40,478 nucleotides of DNA from positions 1-40,478 of the forward strand of contig MNCI01008056.1 in the NCBI GenBank assembly GCA_015680685.1. Direction: 5' to 3'. Positions 8,872 to 20,570 of this stretch are shown here, piece after piece. Both the position numbers and the translations under genes were made by a program. Position 1 is the first letter of the stretch. Each line of letters starts with the position of its first letter. Under the pieces are notes generated by a model. The model ran no database searches. It was given only the letters and a program-made list of their open reading frames with translations, and was not told the DNA's origin. The DNA is from Gnetum montanum (Eukaryota; Streptophyta; Gnetopsida; Gnetales; Gnetaceae).

Positions 8872-10560
8872 TTTTTCATAAAAAAACTTCTTCTAAAGGA
8901 TGATGTACATCTTAATACACATAGCCAACATGATATCTTGGAAGAATTACAAAGGAATTTAACAATACTTTTAAGTGTTACTTGAATGTGCAACTTCTTA
9001 CTTAAGAAAGTGATGAGCTAATCGTCTAAGCCACATATCACTTGCTTCTCTACAACTTAAGTAATCGAGACGTTGTAGCCTTGGTATAAATTTTGCGAAC
9101 TGTAAGGTTAATCTAGGAGGCTTTGATGTGCTGAAAAGATTGGAGCTTGGTTGTGCTAACTAGGGTTACATTGAAGATGTACCTAAGGAGGCATCCATGG
9201 TCATTGGGGTGTCCTTAACTCAAGATTGACAATTTGCAAATATTACCTAGAGAAGTAGGATGCATCCATTTGGTCTTGTAGTGGTCTTGTTCGATTCTCA
9301 AATCTTTATTTCTATAGTTTTCAATAATAGTTGCAGCTAGCATTTCAAGAGTTTGATGCCTGCAAGCTTTCTTGCAAAAGATGTTGCAAGAGTTTGATTA
9401 GTGAAGTAGACACTTTGTCTTGAATATTCCTAATTATATGGTATTTGAATTTACAATTCAAACACAATAATGACTTAGGATGGTAGTTTATACTTCAAAC
9501 TATAAATCATTTTCTTAATGACTTCTAAAATACCATTAACCAATCCATCCTCCAACCATAGATTACTAAATGGCACAACTTTTTCATTCTCATTGATAAG
9601 AACCATTGTTAATTATAAAATTTTTATATGGAATTAAGATGATATATATCATATAACATTTTTTTTATAGGTAAAGAATTTATGCAAAATACCTAAAAAT
9701 TATAATAGATCTTTCATCTAAGTATTTTACCCAACTCATTTGATAAAAATTATAAAGAAATGTAATGATGCGATCTACCTTGAATTGACCTCTTTTCTAT
9801 AAGTCAATGAACTAACCAATAGATCCACCTCTCACTAACTTCTCATATAAACCTATAGCATTGGCAATTGGCATCTAACACTTTTTTTATTAATTAAATA
9901 CTTACTTTGATAAAAGATCGAGCAAAAATGCGGATTTATCGCTTTTCAACATTTAAAGCCACAGACAAAATGAAACAAATTATGCAATTAAGAAAATTCT
10001 ACTGCAGATTTGCGGTCTAGTTGGAGACCGGGTTTTCCAAGCCCTTGTGTATATCCACGATTTCAGCCGTGATCATCGTTGTGCAGAAACAACCAAAATG
10101 CACGATAAAACAAATGAAACTCAAATAAAAACTCAGACATCTCTTCTGAGTCTTCTGCAAACACGAAACATAACACCCGGTTCTTAACAGAAATAAAGTG
10201 TTTTCATTACATTTGATAATGACTTACCTGAAAGAAAGCAAAGGTTATAAGTGAAGAACACCAGAAACCTATCCTAGTCTAAGGCACTAAGTTGGCAAGA
10301 ATTAAGAAATAAAGAAATGATTTTGAGGTAAGGCCCACGTGTGGTTGGAGGAATGATCTCAAATTAATCAGTTGAGTCTGCAGAAGAGGAAGGAAGGAGG
10401 GCAGGAAAGAGGTAACAGATTGAATAGTGCAAACAAGTTTTTCATAGAGTATTATGGATGGAATATTATTTAGTATTACCAATCTACAAGCTTCTTCACT
10501 AAAATTAATTAAAAATTTTAAGAAAAACATGTAATTTGTATATCCTCGGTGAAGAACTAA
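8872..10560. other. No intact gene; faint LRR-like trace near 9.05-9.27 kb
   Basis: Short plus-strand pieces such as GGFDVLKRLELGCAN (about 9117-9160) and LPREVGCIHL (about 9240-9275) recall LRRs of NLR-type resistance proteins, but stops and frame changes prevent a call. The rest, including a minus-strand frame at 10,279-10,566, shows nothing recognisable. Confidence 0.3.
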
Positions 10561-10693
10561 AACCATTATGCTTCTAGAGCAAGAAGGACCCTCAGGAGCA
10601 TGAGAAATTAAAGCAAATAAATAATTCTAATTTCTAACCCAAGACCTCTTGCTTCCTAAATAGGGTAATTTAACCAACTAAGCTATGAAAGCC
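10560..10693 (-). repeat. tRNA-derived SINE candidate
   Basis: On the minus strand a perfect A box TAGCTTAGTTGG (10,674-10,685) is followed by a degenerate B box in GGGTTAGAAATTA (about 10,628-10,640), spaced as in a tRNA gene. Position and sequence recall a tRNA head such as those of Ala or Lys type. The AT-rich 3' part and the absence of a foldable acceptor stem argue for a SINE rather than a working tRNA gene. Confidence 0.55.
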
Positions 10694-10699
10694 TACAAG

Positions 10700-13015
10700 T
10701 TAGCATTAATGCTATATGAACCAGCACCCAGAACGCAAGCATTGAATGAGGTTTGAAATTAAGTTCAATGGAAGTATACAAAGTTAAGAAGAAAGATGAG
10801 CAACTTGGTTGGATCATCTTGCAATTAACCGAGGGTGAAGATAATCAAGCGAGTATGGAAAACATGAAAATAAAGAAAATAAATTGTATATTCAAGACTT
10901 GTTACAAATTAAAAACCATGGATCCACAGAAATAAAGAAAGTGAACTTGTTAAGTCAATTCTACGTTAATGGAAGATGACCGTACCCAACCGATTCTTTT
11001 CATGTGACAACAACAAAGGTGGATCACAACATTGTGATTCTCCAAGCTCTCATTTCACAATGCTACAATGTGACTGAATTAAGATTTTTAATTCATAAAA
11101 TAAATTTTTAAAATTTGTACAAATGCAGCTTAATAGTTGGTTTTATTTTCAACCTGTAAAAAAGCATGAGAATATCATGTGTCTACAAATTCATTACCAA
11201 TTTTAGATGGAGACAATTCCAGCATTTGCGAAATTTTGATGAAGGCATTGTTAAAGTGGTAGAAACCTTGGGATATGGTTGGGAAGAAAAATCTCCCAAA
11301 AGAGATAGAGAAGCAGAACATAGTAAAGCTTTTTGTTTAAATCAGGAAAACCTCTTAATGAATAAACATTTTTCAGAACGACCGTAACAGGTACAGTGTG
11401 AAGCATAGAATATTTTGTCGAAAGCTTATGAATGTTTTGATGAGGTTCGAAAAGATTTTCAAAATTTATTTATTGTAGATTTAGAAAAGTTGCCAAAGCT
11501 TGGACTATTGTGAATCATATGCAAACATATGGTAAGAAAAAATGAGTCCTAAGAATGCTGTTGAAGAGATTTGTTTGTCAGCCATCAAGATTTGATTCTG
11601 TTGTAACTTTGCATACCAAAGACTCATCGTCAATTCAAACTCTTACATAGCAGTGAAGATAGTCATAATGACAAAAAACCATATCTATAAATGAACAAGC
11701 TTTGCAAAGGAGGATAAGAAATAGTCAATAACTAGATAAATGTAGAGCTTCTTGCAGAGGAAGTGAAAATAGACCGGCTAGTAATATATTTTTTGTACTA
11801 TCTAAACCTTGGCCACACACAAAAACGGTGCTAAAAAAACCATGCTTACAGCTATTGTCAAACACAATCACAAAGATGGAGAAGCAAGTTAGCAATATCA
11901 GGGTACAACTGACAACCGCTGAGGAGAAAACCAGATAATAAATCAAACACTTAAGTCCAAAAATAGTCATACCTATGATAAATTTTATAATAAAAATGGG
12001 CAAAAGCAGCATGTTTTGAAAGCTAACAGAGCTTACCAAACAAAAAATTCCAAAAAATAAAAATAAAAATAAAGAAAGAAATAACAGCTACTGCAAACTA
12101 AAAGAAATACAGAATTGCAGATAGTTCTACCTCTTCAAAGATAATTATGACAAGGCACAGCCTTACCACTCTACTGCCCTCACTCAAAACTGGTAAGAAC
12201 ACTCAATTATAAAACTTGAAAAATGAAATTCATTGTTGTAATAGACACCGAAAATAATTCAAAATTATCATGAATACAAAGAAAATTCTAAGAATAAAAT
12301 ACTGGAAGCTAAACAAAGTTATTATTAACTATTGAGGAACACAAAGAGCATTAGTCAACGCTCAAAGATATAAAATTAGCACATTGAATGATGGAATTGT
12401 GCAGCTAGAAATGAGAAAGCAATGAAAAAAAAAAAGATAAAAATGGGAAAATGATGGTTAGAGATAAATAACAGACCCAAGGCAAAGTGATCTAGACAAT
12501 AGAAATAACATACGAAAATTAAATGTAATTTATTGACCAGGGAAGAGAAGGGAACATTTAAACCATAGAAAGGTTTCCGGAATGGTGGGAAGCGTTATGA
12601 ATTAAGTTCAATTGCCCTATCTTGTAGTGATAATACAAAGAAAAAATTTAAATACCAACAATTAAAATAAGAAATGGAGAAGGAATAATATAACATTGAT
12701 TTAGGCCTATGGTGGAGGCAGGTCTGTGAATACTTGTTCTACATGAGCAAGGGTAACTTCTTCATTATTCTAAAAGTACATGTGAGACGTAATGTTGAAG
12801 TTAGTAAATTTGAGATAATGAAATTGCATAAAAATTGATTAGTTTTGTTAAGAAATTGCAAAGTAGAATTTTTGTAATGTTCAACTACTTTCGGATTTTG
12901 AAGTAGTTTCAATTATAAGTGAACTTTTTGAACCAATTTAGGCATGATATGAAAGGTGAATTTGATATAAAGGACATGTGAGTCCTCAAATATTTTTTTT
13001 AGGAATCCAAATTGA
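10700..13015. other. No recognised feature
   Basis: AT-rich sequence with short frames on both strands (10,753-10,935; 11,166-11,387; 11,725-12,039 minus). None shows a domain, splice structure or codon bias that would support a gene. Confidence 0.35.
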
Positions 13016-13019
13016 TTAG

Positions 13020-13910
13020 GAAAAAGATTGTTTGAAGATGCATCAATCAAAGTAGGCATTGGTCATCATTGAAAAGTATGGGCTAGAGGAAGCCACTATT
13101 GCTACAGCTCCACTTCTCCAAAATATGTAGCTTTCAAGCAAAGATGATACTCCCTTGGTTGATCCTTCCTTATATAAAGGTATGATTGGTTCATTTAGAT
13201 TTTTGTGTTATTCCAAGCCTTATTTGGAATATGGAACTTCATTTTTATCAAGGTTCATGCCAGAGCCAAGGCAGTCACATCTTAATGCGTTGAGCCATCT
13301 TTTAAGGTATGTTAAAGGAACATTTGATTTTGGCATTAAGTTCATCAATGGACATGGAAAGTTTTATGTTTTTTTCTGATTGGGGATGAGATATAGATGA
13401 TCATAAGTCAACTTCTAGTTGCTTTATTTTTCATGGTGCTAATCCTATTTATTGGAAGACAAGGAACCAAACAAATGTAAGCCTCTCATCATGTGAGGCA
13501 GAATTTATTGCTATGGCTAAATGTCTTTAGCATGTTTTGTGGTTAAAAAAGTCATTTTCTCAACTAGGTTTTGAGGTTGATCTTCTAGTTTCTATGTTGG
13601 TGGATAATACAACAGTGATTCAGTTGTCCAATGAGCATATAATTCATAAGGAGAGCATGCACATTGACATCAAATATTACTTTATCAAGCATGAAGTGAA
13701 GAAGGGCATAATTAAGCCCACACATATTCAAAGTAGTGATCAATTAGTTAATTTACTAACTAAACCATTGCAGGCTTACTGAATTGACTATCTTTTGAAC
13801 ATGCTTGGCATGTACAAAGTAGATGATGGGAAGAAAGATCTTCAAGTTTCTAATTTAGCTATTCTCAAACCAATTTCAACACTAAAGGAGGGATTATTGA
13901 GTATTGTGTA
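13020..13910 (+). pseudogene. Ty1/copia pol fragment: end of reverse transcriptase and RNase H
   Basis: The thumb and connection part is recognisable at about 13,074-13,375: TPLVDPSLYKGMIGS, the SRFMPEP block and HLLRYVKGTFDFGIKF. It is followed in another frame by RNase H: SDWG, DHKSTSS, SLSSCEAEFIAMA, LVDNTTVIQLSNE and the end signature DQLVNLLTKPLQAY, then LLNMLGMYKVD. The catalytic reverse transcriptase motif (YVDD) lies upstream and is missing. Damage includes TAG near 13,130, a frameshift in a T-run near 13,370, TGA after SDWG and TAG at about 13,528. This is the 3' end of a dead copia element. Confidence 0.92.
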
Positions 13911-14202
13911 GTGTAGAAATTGTTTTCTCCTACTTTGAATAATTTTTTAATGAACATTTTTTGGGTTAGTAACTTTTTTAATTATTAGAAATTTATTTTG
14001 TTATGTAAGGTGTTTTGAAATTTTTTTTTCTAGTAGTTAGTGGTTATGATGAGTTTAACTTAGTCATATTGAGTTTAACTCCCAGTTGAGTTTGTTTTTC
14101 CTTTCTAGAAGAGCCTACTGGAATGATTTTTCTAAAATAATGAAAGAAGTTAGTAGTTCTTATATTTTTCAAGTTTTTATTTTCATTTTAATTTTTCACA
14201 AT
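13883..14202 (+). mobile_element. Copia polypurine tract and 3' LTR candidate
   Basis: AAAGGAGGGA ends about two bases before TGAGTATTGTGTAG, the usual copia arrangement of polypurine tract then LTR. The region runs through 'gagtttaact' repeats to a possible TTTCACA end near 14,202. No 5' LTR is present for comparison, so the right edge is a guess. Confidence 0.45.
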
Positions 14203-15890
14203 GAATTTTTCAATGATTTGATTTACTCCATTTAATTTTTTTAATTTCTTAGTTATTTCACATTACATTTCACATGATCTCAGAAGATTTCACAATATCA
14301 CAAGCATTTCTTAGTTTTAATCACAAAGCTTTTATTCCTCCTCATCTTATCCTATCCACTACACTCATTCCAACATGTGGGTCCCTATATTAGTTGAGAT
14401 GGAAAAAATAAAAGGGAAAAAGGGAAAACTTGGCAAATGAAAACTATGAATAAAGTAATTATATTTAGTTTGTATAATTAAAAATTATAGCATTTTTCCA
14501 TCATTCCCTTCCCAATTATACCTCAATAACCCAGATTTTTAAAATTTTCTCCTTCATTCTCCTCAATTTTTCAACAAATTTTAAAGATTTTTGGAACATT
14601 GAGAAGCTAGTTTAGGATAGGTTGTAGTTTGGAGGATTTGATTTAAATTCTAGTGAGTTCAAGACTTTGCTAGGAGCATTTTGATGCTTTGGTTTCAAAT
14701 TTCTAGTTTTGATAGGTTTTTCGAATTTGTGATGGATGCTTTTACCTATCTCTTGTTCTTTCTAATTTTGATTTTGTGTACATATTCATGGATTTGTGGA
14801 AGGGATAGACATGATTAGAATGTTGGTCAAATTCAAAATTTGAAATGAGTTCTATGGTTGTATTCTCAATTGCATTAGCATGATTGTATTTTATAAAGTT
14901 AAGAATTAAAGTATAATGAGATGAACTAGTGTACCTAGGATTGTAGGGCAATGCTCAAAAATTGAGCATGTGAATGTGTATTATAAATACTTGTGTTTTA
15001 TACTTATGTGCAAATTCATGCATGTTGTTGCTACTGATTTTTGTGTTGAGCATGACTAGTAAGAAAAAACCATAAACTGATCCAAAGTGGTTTATGGGTC
15101 AGTTCATGTAACCCATCCATGTACATTTCATGACCATCTTAACCATGCTTACATGTGTCACTAGGTCCTACCCTTGCCCACCAATAGGTAGTAGGTAGGG
15201 TTTAAACCCAACGACACATGTTTAAATAATACAAAAAATATTTTATGTATGAACCAACCTATGTAGAAGAGTGGTACACAATTGCAATAATAAGTGCAAG
15301 GTTGAATGTGTAATTGCTTGATTTAAAAAAATTTATATCTATTATCACATATACTTAGAGTTTTTTTAAGCTGCAGCACTTTGTATGGGTATGTATGTGT
15401 GCCATACAGTTGTGATATAGTTTGCGAACTAGTAAGTAGCTTGTGATACGATTGCAACTTGCTCACGATAAGGGTTTCTTTTGGCATGAGGCACAATCTC
15501 CTTGAAACACTGATTTTTCCTAAACTTCTTTTGAATGTGAGTTGCATTGCTTATGCAATGAGCTTGTGCTTGAAAAAATAAAGAAATGAAAGTCATGTTC
15601 CTAGCATGAATAAGTTGCTGAGTCAAAGGATTAGCCATAAGTTGTGATGCACTAGTTATGATGTCACAGTGGTTTTTTGCACATAAATTTCATTTCTTTT
15701 CTAATGTAGAGCTAGCCATGATAGGACCACATAAATTTAATTTCATTTCTTTTTCAATGAAAGCCAAAGAGCATGAGCTATGCACTAGTCATGTAGAGGT
15801 CATGACTAGGGTGGATAAGTGTATGAATTTTTGTATTTTTTTCAAAGGAATGAGGCACTAGCATCAATAGTGAAATATATAATGAAAAAT
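14203..15890. other. Probable decayed retroelement sequence, no gene
   Basis: Stop-rich sequence with short ORFs on both strands and no protein similarity. Its right part runs into the direct repeat described at 15,896-16,480, so this may be the left part of an old LTR. Confidence 0.35.
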
Positions 15891-15895
15891 TCATA

Positions 15896-16480
15896 AAAGA
15901 TCTACATGCATTGATTGTGTTATGAGTACTCATGTCAATAATATCATGCTTACATTGAGTGTCGGTATGTCAGTTGTCACATGGGCTATATGAGTGTGTA
16001 TATGCTTTATAGTTTGTGATCTCTTGGGGCACTAGTTGTTAGCGAAACATGTTATGTACTAACATTAGTTGCTAGCAGTCTATGATTATGTGCTTGATGG
16101 TATTAACTATGAACATTGGTGGTGTGTGATAGAACACCAATTATGTATGCCTATAAATGTGTCCTATGCCTGATTATGTGATATCATTGATATGTGATGC
16201 TATTATGATGAGCTATGCATGATGTCATATGGTAGAATGGATAGTTGATTGTTAGTCTTATGATGTATGAACTTGCTATTATGGATGCTGGCATTGATGT
16301 AAATATGACTAGTTGACATGATGTTACATGCTTGTTATGGCTTAAGATACATGAACCATGTTGCAAGTTACTTAGAATACCTCACACATCTCCTTTATCA
16401 TAACATCAAACTTTGCATTTGTAAGGGATGTGTAAAAGCTCTCACTTAGTTTTGTACTAATCCCTTTATGTACAAGTAAT
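15896..16480 (+). repeat. Diverged direct repeat, left copy (LTR-like)
   Basis: The segment matches 25,470-25,985 in the same orientation and order: 'atgagtactcat', 'gtcacatgggctat', then 'gtgtaaaagctctcacttagttt' versus 'gtgtaaaggcttgccacttagttt'. Identity looks like about 65-70 percent. The copies flank the plus-strand element A. A pair of LTRs of an older gypsy element is the simplest reading. Confidence 0.5.
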
Positions 16481-16623
16481 GAAGCGAGAAGTTCAAGAGG
16501 CCAATAGACCTAAGGAAGGTGATTGAGGTCATAGTACCATATTTATATATCTCTTGTTGTATGATATATCATTTGGAAAAGAAATTAAATTAAATTCAAT
16601 TAAGTCACACACCACCCACAACA

Positions 16624-18612
16624 ATGTCTCTCTCACAAGACTATGATAACACAACAACTAGTAAGGAAATTCATTAGAGAACCAACGAATTATATAATAA
16701 TAAAGATGAAGTTTGGAGTACCCAATCTGATGTAGGGGTCTCCTATGAGCATAAACACAAACAACATCATCCCAACTCACAATTGCATAACATACCTAGC
16801 GACGATGAACCCCTACTAGCCACTACAACCCTAACAGAAATACAAGAGGTTGTTTGAATATCTCGTAGGCATTGTAAGGAAAGTCATCTACCCAGGCTTG
16901 ACTTAAATAACTTTACTAAGTTTTTAAGAGGCTATGATTTAGATCCACAACATCATCTACAAGCCTTCCATGGTCTTGTGTATGGAATAACATTGATAAT
17001 GGATGGAAAAATCTTAAGCTCTTTCCTATGACACTCGTTGGTCAAGCAAAAGTATGGTATAAGTCGTTAAAACAAAAATCAATTTGATGTTGGCTGACAA
17101 TGGTAGAACTCTTCAACAAAAGATATCAAACCTATGCGAGAGTGTCAGCCTTGAGGAGACAAATCCGGAAACAAGAGCAACATGAACCCTTGGACATGGC
17201 CTTAGAAAGATATTATGCATTGTTAAACAACTGCCTAGGCCATGGGTTCTCCAAGGAAAGGCTAATGTACCATATCATAGATGGGCTTTGTAATGAAACA
17301 AGGGAGACCCTAGGGATGTATGCCCAAGGTCAACTATATGAGCTATGAACCCATCAATTCGAAGAGCTTATCAAGTGGGTAGCAAAAGAAGAAGGAGAAA
17401 TGGCTAAATGGGAGAATGTTGAAAGCTTTCAACAGGACCAAAATCTTGAATTAGCAAAGGCCCATGATTTTGAAGAGGAGAAATCAACTCACCTCAAGGA
17501 GGTGAAACCATCTTTGCCAGTACTACAATCATTGGATGAAGTTGAGGTAAAGATCAATAAGATGATGGAATGAACACATGAAAAATGTGGAGATATGCCA
17601 ACATTATTGGAGATAGAGTGATGAAAACCCAAGAAATAGGAAAAAACACCTTTAGAAAATTAGAAAGAAGGGTTGAAGAGAATAAGAACTTAACTGCCAA
17701 TCATACATAGCAATGTAACATTTGCTTGTATGATCACCCCAAGGGCCAATGCCCAATCTTGTCACATTTACATGAGCATTGGGGAAGAATGTTACATCCA
17801 TATTTCATGTAGAAATATTGTGTTCAATCATAGTGGCAACAGCCCCAGTTGTGGAGGAGGCCATCCCCAAACTGGTTATAATCTTCATACCATCTAAACC
17901 TAAGTGCTTATCAAGTTCAACATCCTATTTCTTCAACTAGGTTAACATCCTCTATCTCACCACATTATTATTATTCTCCTCAATGCTATCAACCTGTATC
18001 CTCACCAACAGGACTACCACCTTGGGTACCTTACACTTCTTCTCAATTTCAACATTCTCATCCTTCACCTCCTTCTACATCACCACCAAGTGTTCTAGAA
18101 GGTTTTGCACCACAACATCAACCCACAAACATTACTTGTGCTTCTACTATCAATAGTAGTGGGAATCCTCACAACATCATAAGCATTCCTTCTTTAGACA
18201 TGACTGTAGAAAGGGATACCACAGTTCAGAAACCATTGCATTTGCCAACTCAGCACAAGTCCAACACTGTGGTGCATCTTCCTCGTCAAACCCAACACCT
18301 CGTATTACCTTGTCAAAGCCACCACTCAATACTCCAACAACCATGGTGCCCAATGAATATAGCCACATGGGGAGACATGTTGATCTTTGCATACCATCTT
18401 ACAGTCACAAGTACCATAGTGGGTCAACCCCTTATAAATTAACCACATCTTATAACTTGCCCCACTATGTTAACTCTAATCAAGTGTGTGAACCCCAATG
18501 GGGTAAGTATGACTGGGTCTCAATATTTCCAACATGCAAGGATCCCAACTTTCCATTTATTAATTCTAGCCATGCTCAACTGTTTAGCTATGGGGGGTAT
18601 CCTCCATTCTAA
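16624..18612 (+). pseudogene. Retrotransposon gag (copy A), decayed
   Basis: The start ATG (MSLSQDYDN) and the end (GGYPPF, stop) are both shared with copy B, so the limits are well fixed and the frame was about 660 codons. In order: an acidic N-terminal part, a Retrotrans_gag-type domain (LPRLDLNNF, GYDLDPQHHLQAFH, then ALRRQIRKQEQ, ALERYYALLNNC and the RLMYHIIDGL block at about 17,100-17,345), a charged segment, a zinc knuckle-like CNICLYDHPKGQC (CX2CX3HX4C, as in Athila/Tat-type gag), and a Pro/Ser/Gln-rich tail. Gag forms the particle that packages element RNA. Stops and frameshifts break it, for example TAG at about 16,675 and a frameshift near 16,975. No protease follows. Confidence 0.85.
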
Positions 18613-20567
18613 CAACATAAAAATAATAAATGTTTTTCTATTTCTTTAATTTTCAAATTTTTATTTTTTAGTTTTTCACCTTTTAATTTATTGCATTATT
18701 TATTTGTCTTTTTATCTTTTTATGAGTAATCTTATCTATGAATAAAGCACTCATGTGACTCATTGGTTGAGGTGTTGTTCTATGCTATCAAGTCTTAGGT
18801 GACTAATTAGTTGGATAGTGAGCCCATCACATCTACCCATCCATTCTATTAATAAGAGATTCTACCCTAGGTACAATGATATTCCTAATCATTAAAACTT
18901 AAAGTAATCTTGTGTTCATTATACCCAGAGCAAAGAAGGATGGACTAAGTAGGAATGGCCAGGGTGTGACATCAAGGGGACTTGTGGATTTTCTTTGGTG
19001 ACATCTGTAGGAGTTATCATGCAACTTGGTTGGACTAAGATCCTTGTAGATCTAATGAAAAATGGGAGTAAGAGTAATCAATAGGCATTCAATCAAGGAA
19101 ACTCAATGCTATTCTAGGGGGTCCCACTAGAAAGACATGCACCCATGCTTAACGGTTGGTAGCTTCTCTGGCTTAAGCATTCATTAAAAAAAAAAGAAAG
19201 AGAGAGAGAAAAAAGAGATGAAGAATTCCATAAAGCAAAATCACTCCTCCCTTGTACGAAATGCCAAGTGATCATACACCTTGCCATCATGATGCTCTCA
19301 TTGTTGTCTATCATTGGGATGAAACAATGCGATGTCACTGATCAAAGGAATGGACTTGGTCCTGATTTCTAAGTGACAAGTTAATGACACATTAATCATG
19401 CCTCACATAGAAGATTTATTATGCCCTAGGCTAGTTACCTCATGTCTTAATTTCTGCAATCCCTTCTATAATTCGTCTCATCTCACTGTCCAAGAATTTA
19501 TGACTTGTGACTTGTATAGCATTGAATTTATACCTCATCGTGGTGGTATCTACATGTGTGTGTTTTTTCACATCAGTGTAGATTACATTTAACCCTTCTA
19601 GTGCCTATGGACATTTTAAGGTGTGGTTATGCAAGGGCATTATAGGTTGGAACCCGCTTTGGAGAGGATCCACTTGCATGAATTTTGCAATTTGCACTCA
19701 TCACACATTACCCTGACATCATTTTACACCCTCTAAGTATTGCATTACCAACATTCTTCTTTCCCTTATCATCCTTCCAGTTCAAACATTCCTATGTACC
19801 AACACATGTCCTTTTTCCTCATACTCTTCATGACTTCCATTGCTAGATTTTACACCATTATCCTTTTTGTGCCTTCAGGCCTAATCAATATTACCCTGGA
19901 CCCTTTACATCAACTTCAAGTCCTTCATTTTTGAGTTGGAAATTTCAAAAAATTTATCAATTTTTTCCAAGTACCCTACTTTAAATAGGTTGTGATATCG
20001 CGTATGTGATATCACGTTTAACACAATATCACAAACGTGCTATTGTGTCCCACAAAAACTATAAATATGGCCCCCTGCAAATGTCAACATGATTCAAAAT
20101 TGTTCACATGGGGAATTTTTTCACATTTTCTTCTATGAATTACGATTGCGTATCTCTTGTTCCAATAGCTATAACTCTTTCACTAGCACTTCGATTTTCA
20201 TTCAGCTCAAACCTATCTAAACCCAGAGTGTTCAGCTTAGTCTTGGGGGAGGGGTACACTCTAAAGTGTGCACAAATTTTTTGAAATTCATCATCACCCA
20301 AAGGACACTATCAAGGGTAATTAATTATACAAAAATAATGAACATGGGCCAAAAACAACTTCATCTCCTCACTTACACCGGGAAATTAAAATTGTGAAGC
20401 CACCTAATCAAAGTGGGTCAAATATTAAAACCTTTTAGGGACATTTTCACAAAAATTACTAACTTTAAATCACACGAAATAAGAGATGAACTCATTAAGA
20501 CAAGAAGTGAGGTATAACTTAACTTTAGTAAGCAACCTTACTAATGATTGACCTCGTGTGATTGCAG
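18613..20567 (+). other. Non-coding spacer between gag and ORF2 (copy A)
   Basis: Nearly 2 kb, matched along its length by 35,167-37,080 in copy B. It has no conserved frame. In a pol-bearing element this is where protease, reverse transcriptase and integrase would sit. It holds a purine-rich simple tract (about 19,185-19,215), a motif related to the triplicated unit at 28.5 kb (about 19,120-19,165) and the promoter-like region near 20.0 kb. Confidence 0.7.
19992..20067 (+). promoter_or_regulatory. Internal promoter-like region upstream of ORF2 (copy A)
   Basis: GATATC at 19,994 and 20,008 (14 bases apart) and AATATC at 20,025 precede TATAAATA at 20,060-20,067. The same motif and spacing precede the TATA box of the element's own LTRs. 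It lies about 500 bases upstream of the ORF2 start. Copy B has the matching region at 35,639-35,694. Confidence 0.6.
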
Positions 20568-20570
20568 ATG
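20550..20570 (+). promoter_or_regulatory. Conserved acceptor-like sequence at the ORF2 start (copy A)
   Basis: GTGTGATTGCAG is followed directly by ATGGCCCC in copy A, and copy B has the same sequence (35,160-35,180). The pattern is a good 3' splice site. It suggests that ORF2 is reached by splicing from an upstream leader, but no donor could be fixed by eye. Confidence 0.4.

Noticed and set aside
10279-10566. 95-codon minus-strand ORF as a membrane protein
   Set aside because: Leu/Phe-rich only because of AT-rich composition; no domain and no supporting signals.
10628-10693. Functional tRNA gene
   Set aside because: The B box is degenerate, no acceptor stem pairs, and the sequence runs into an AT-rich SINE-like tail.
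13155-13379. ORF beginning MVDPSL as a separate gene
   Set aside because: The apparent start is TTG within a longer copia reading frame; similarity continues upstream to about 13,074.
18177-18392. Minus-strand ORF inside copy A gag
   Set aside because: Shadow of the plus-strand gag tail, which is shared with copy B.
20289-20310. Match to the SINE tail (atcatcacccaaagga) inside copy A
   Set aside because: Only about 13 bases are shared, and copy B has a related sequence at the same place, so it is part of the element and probably coincidental.
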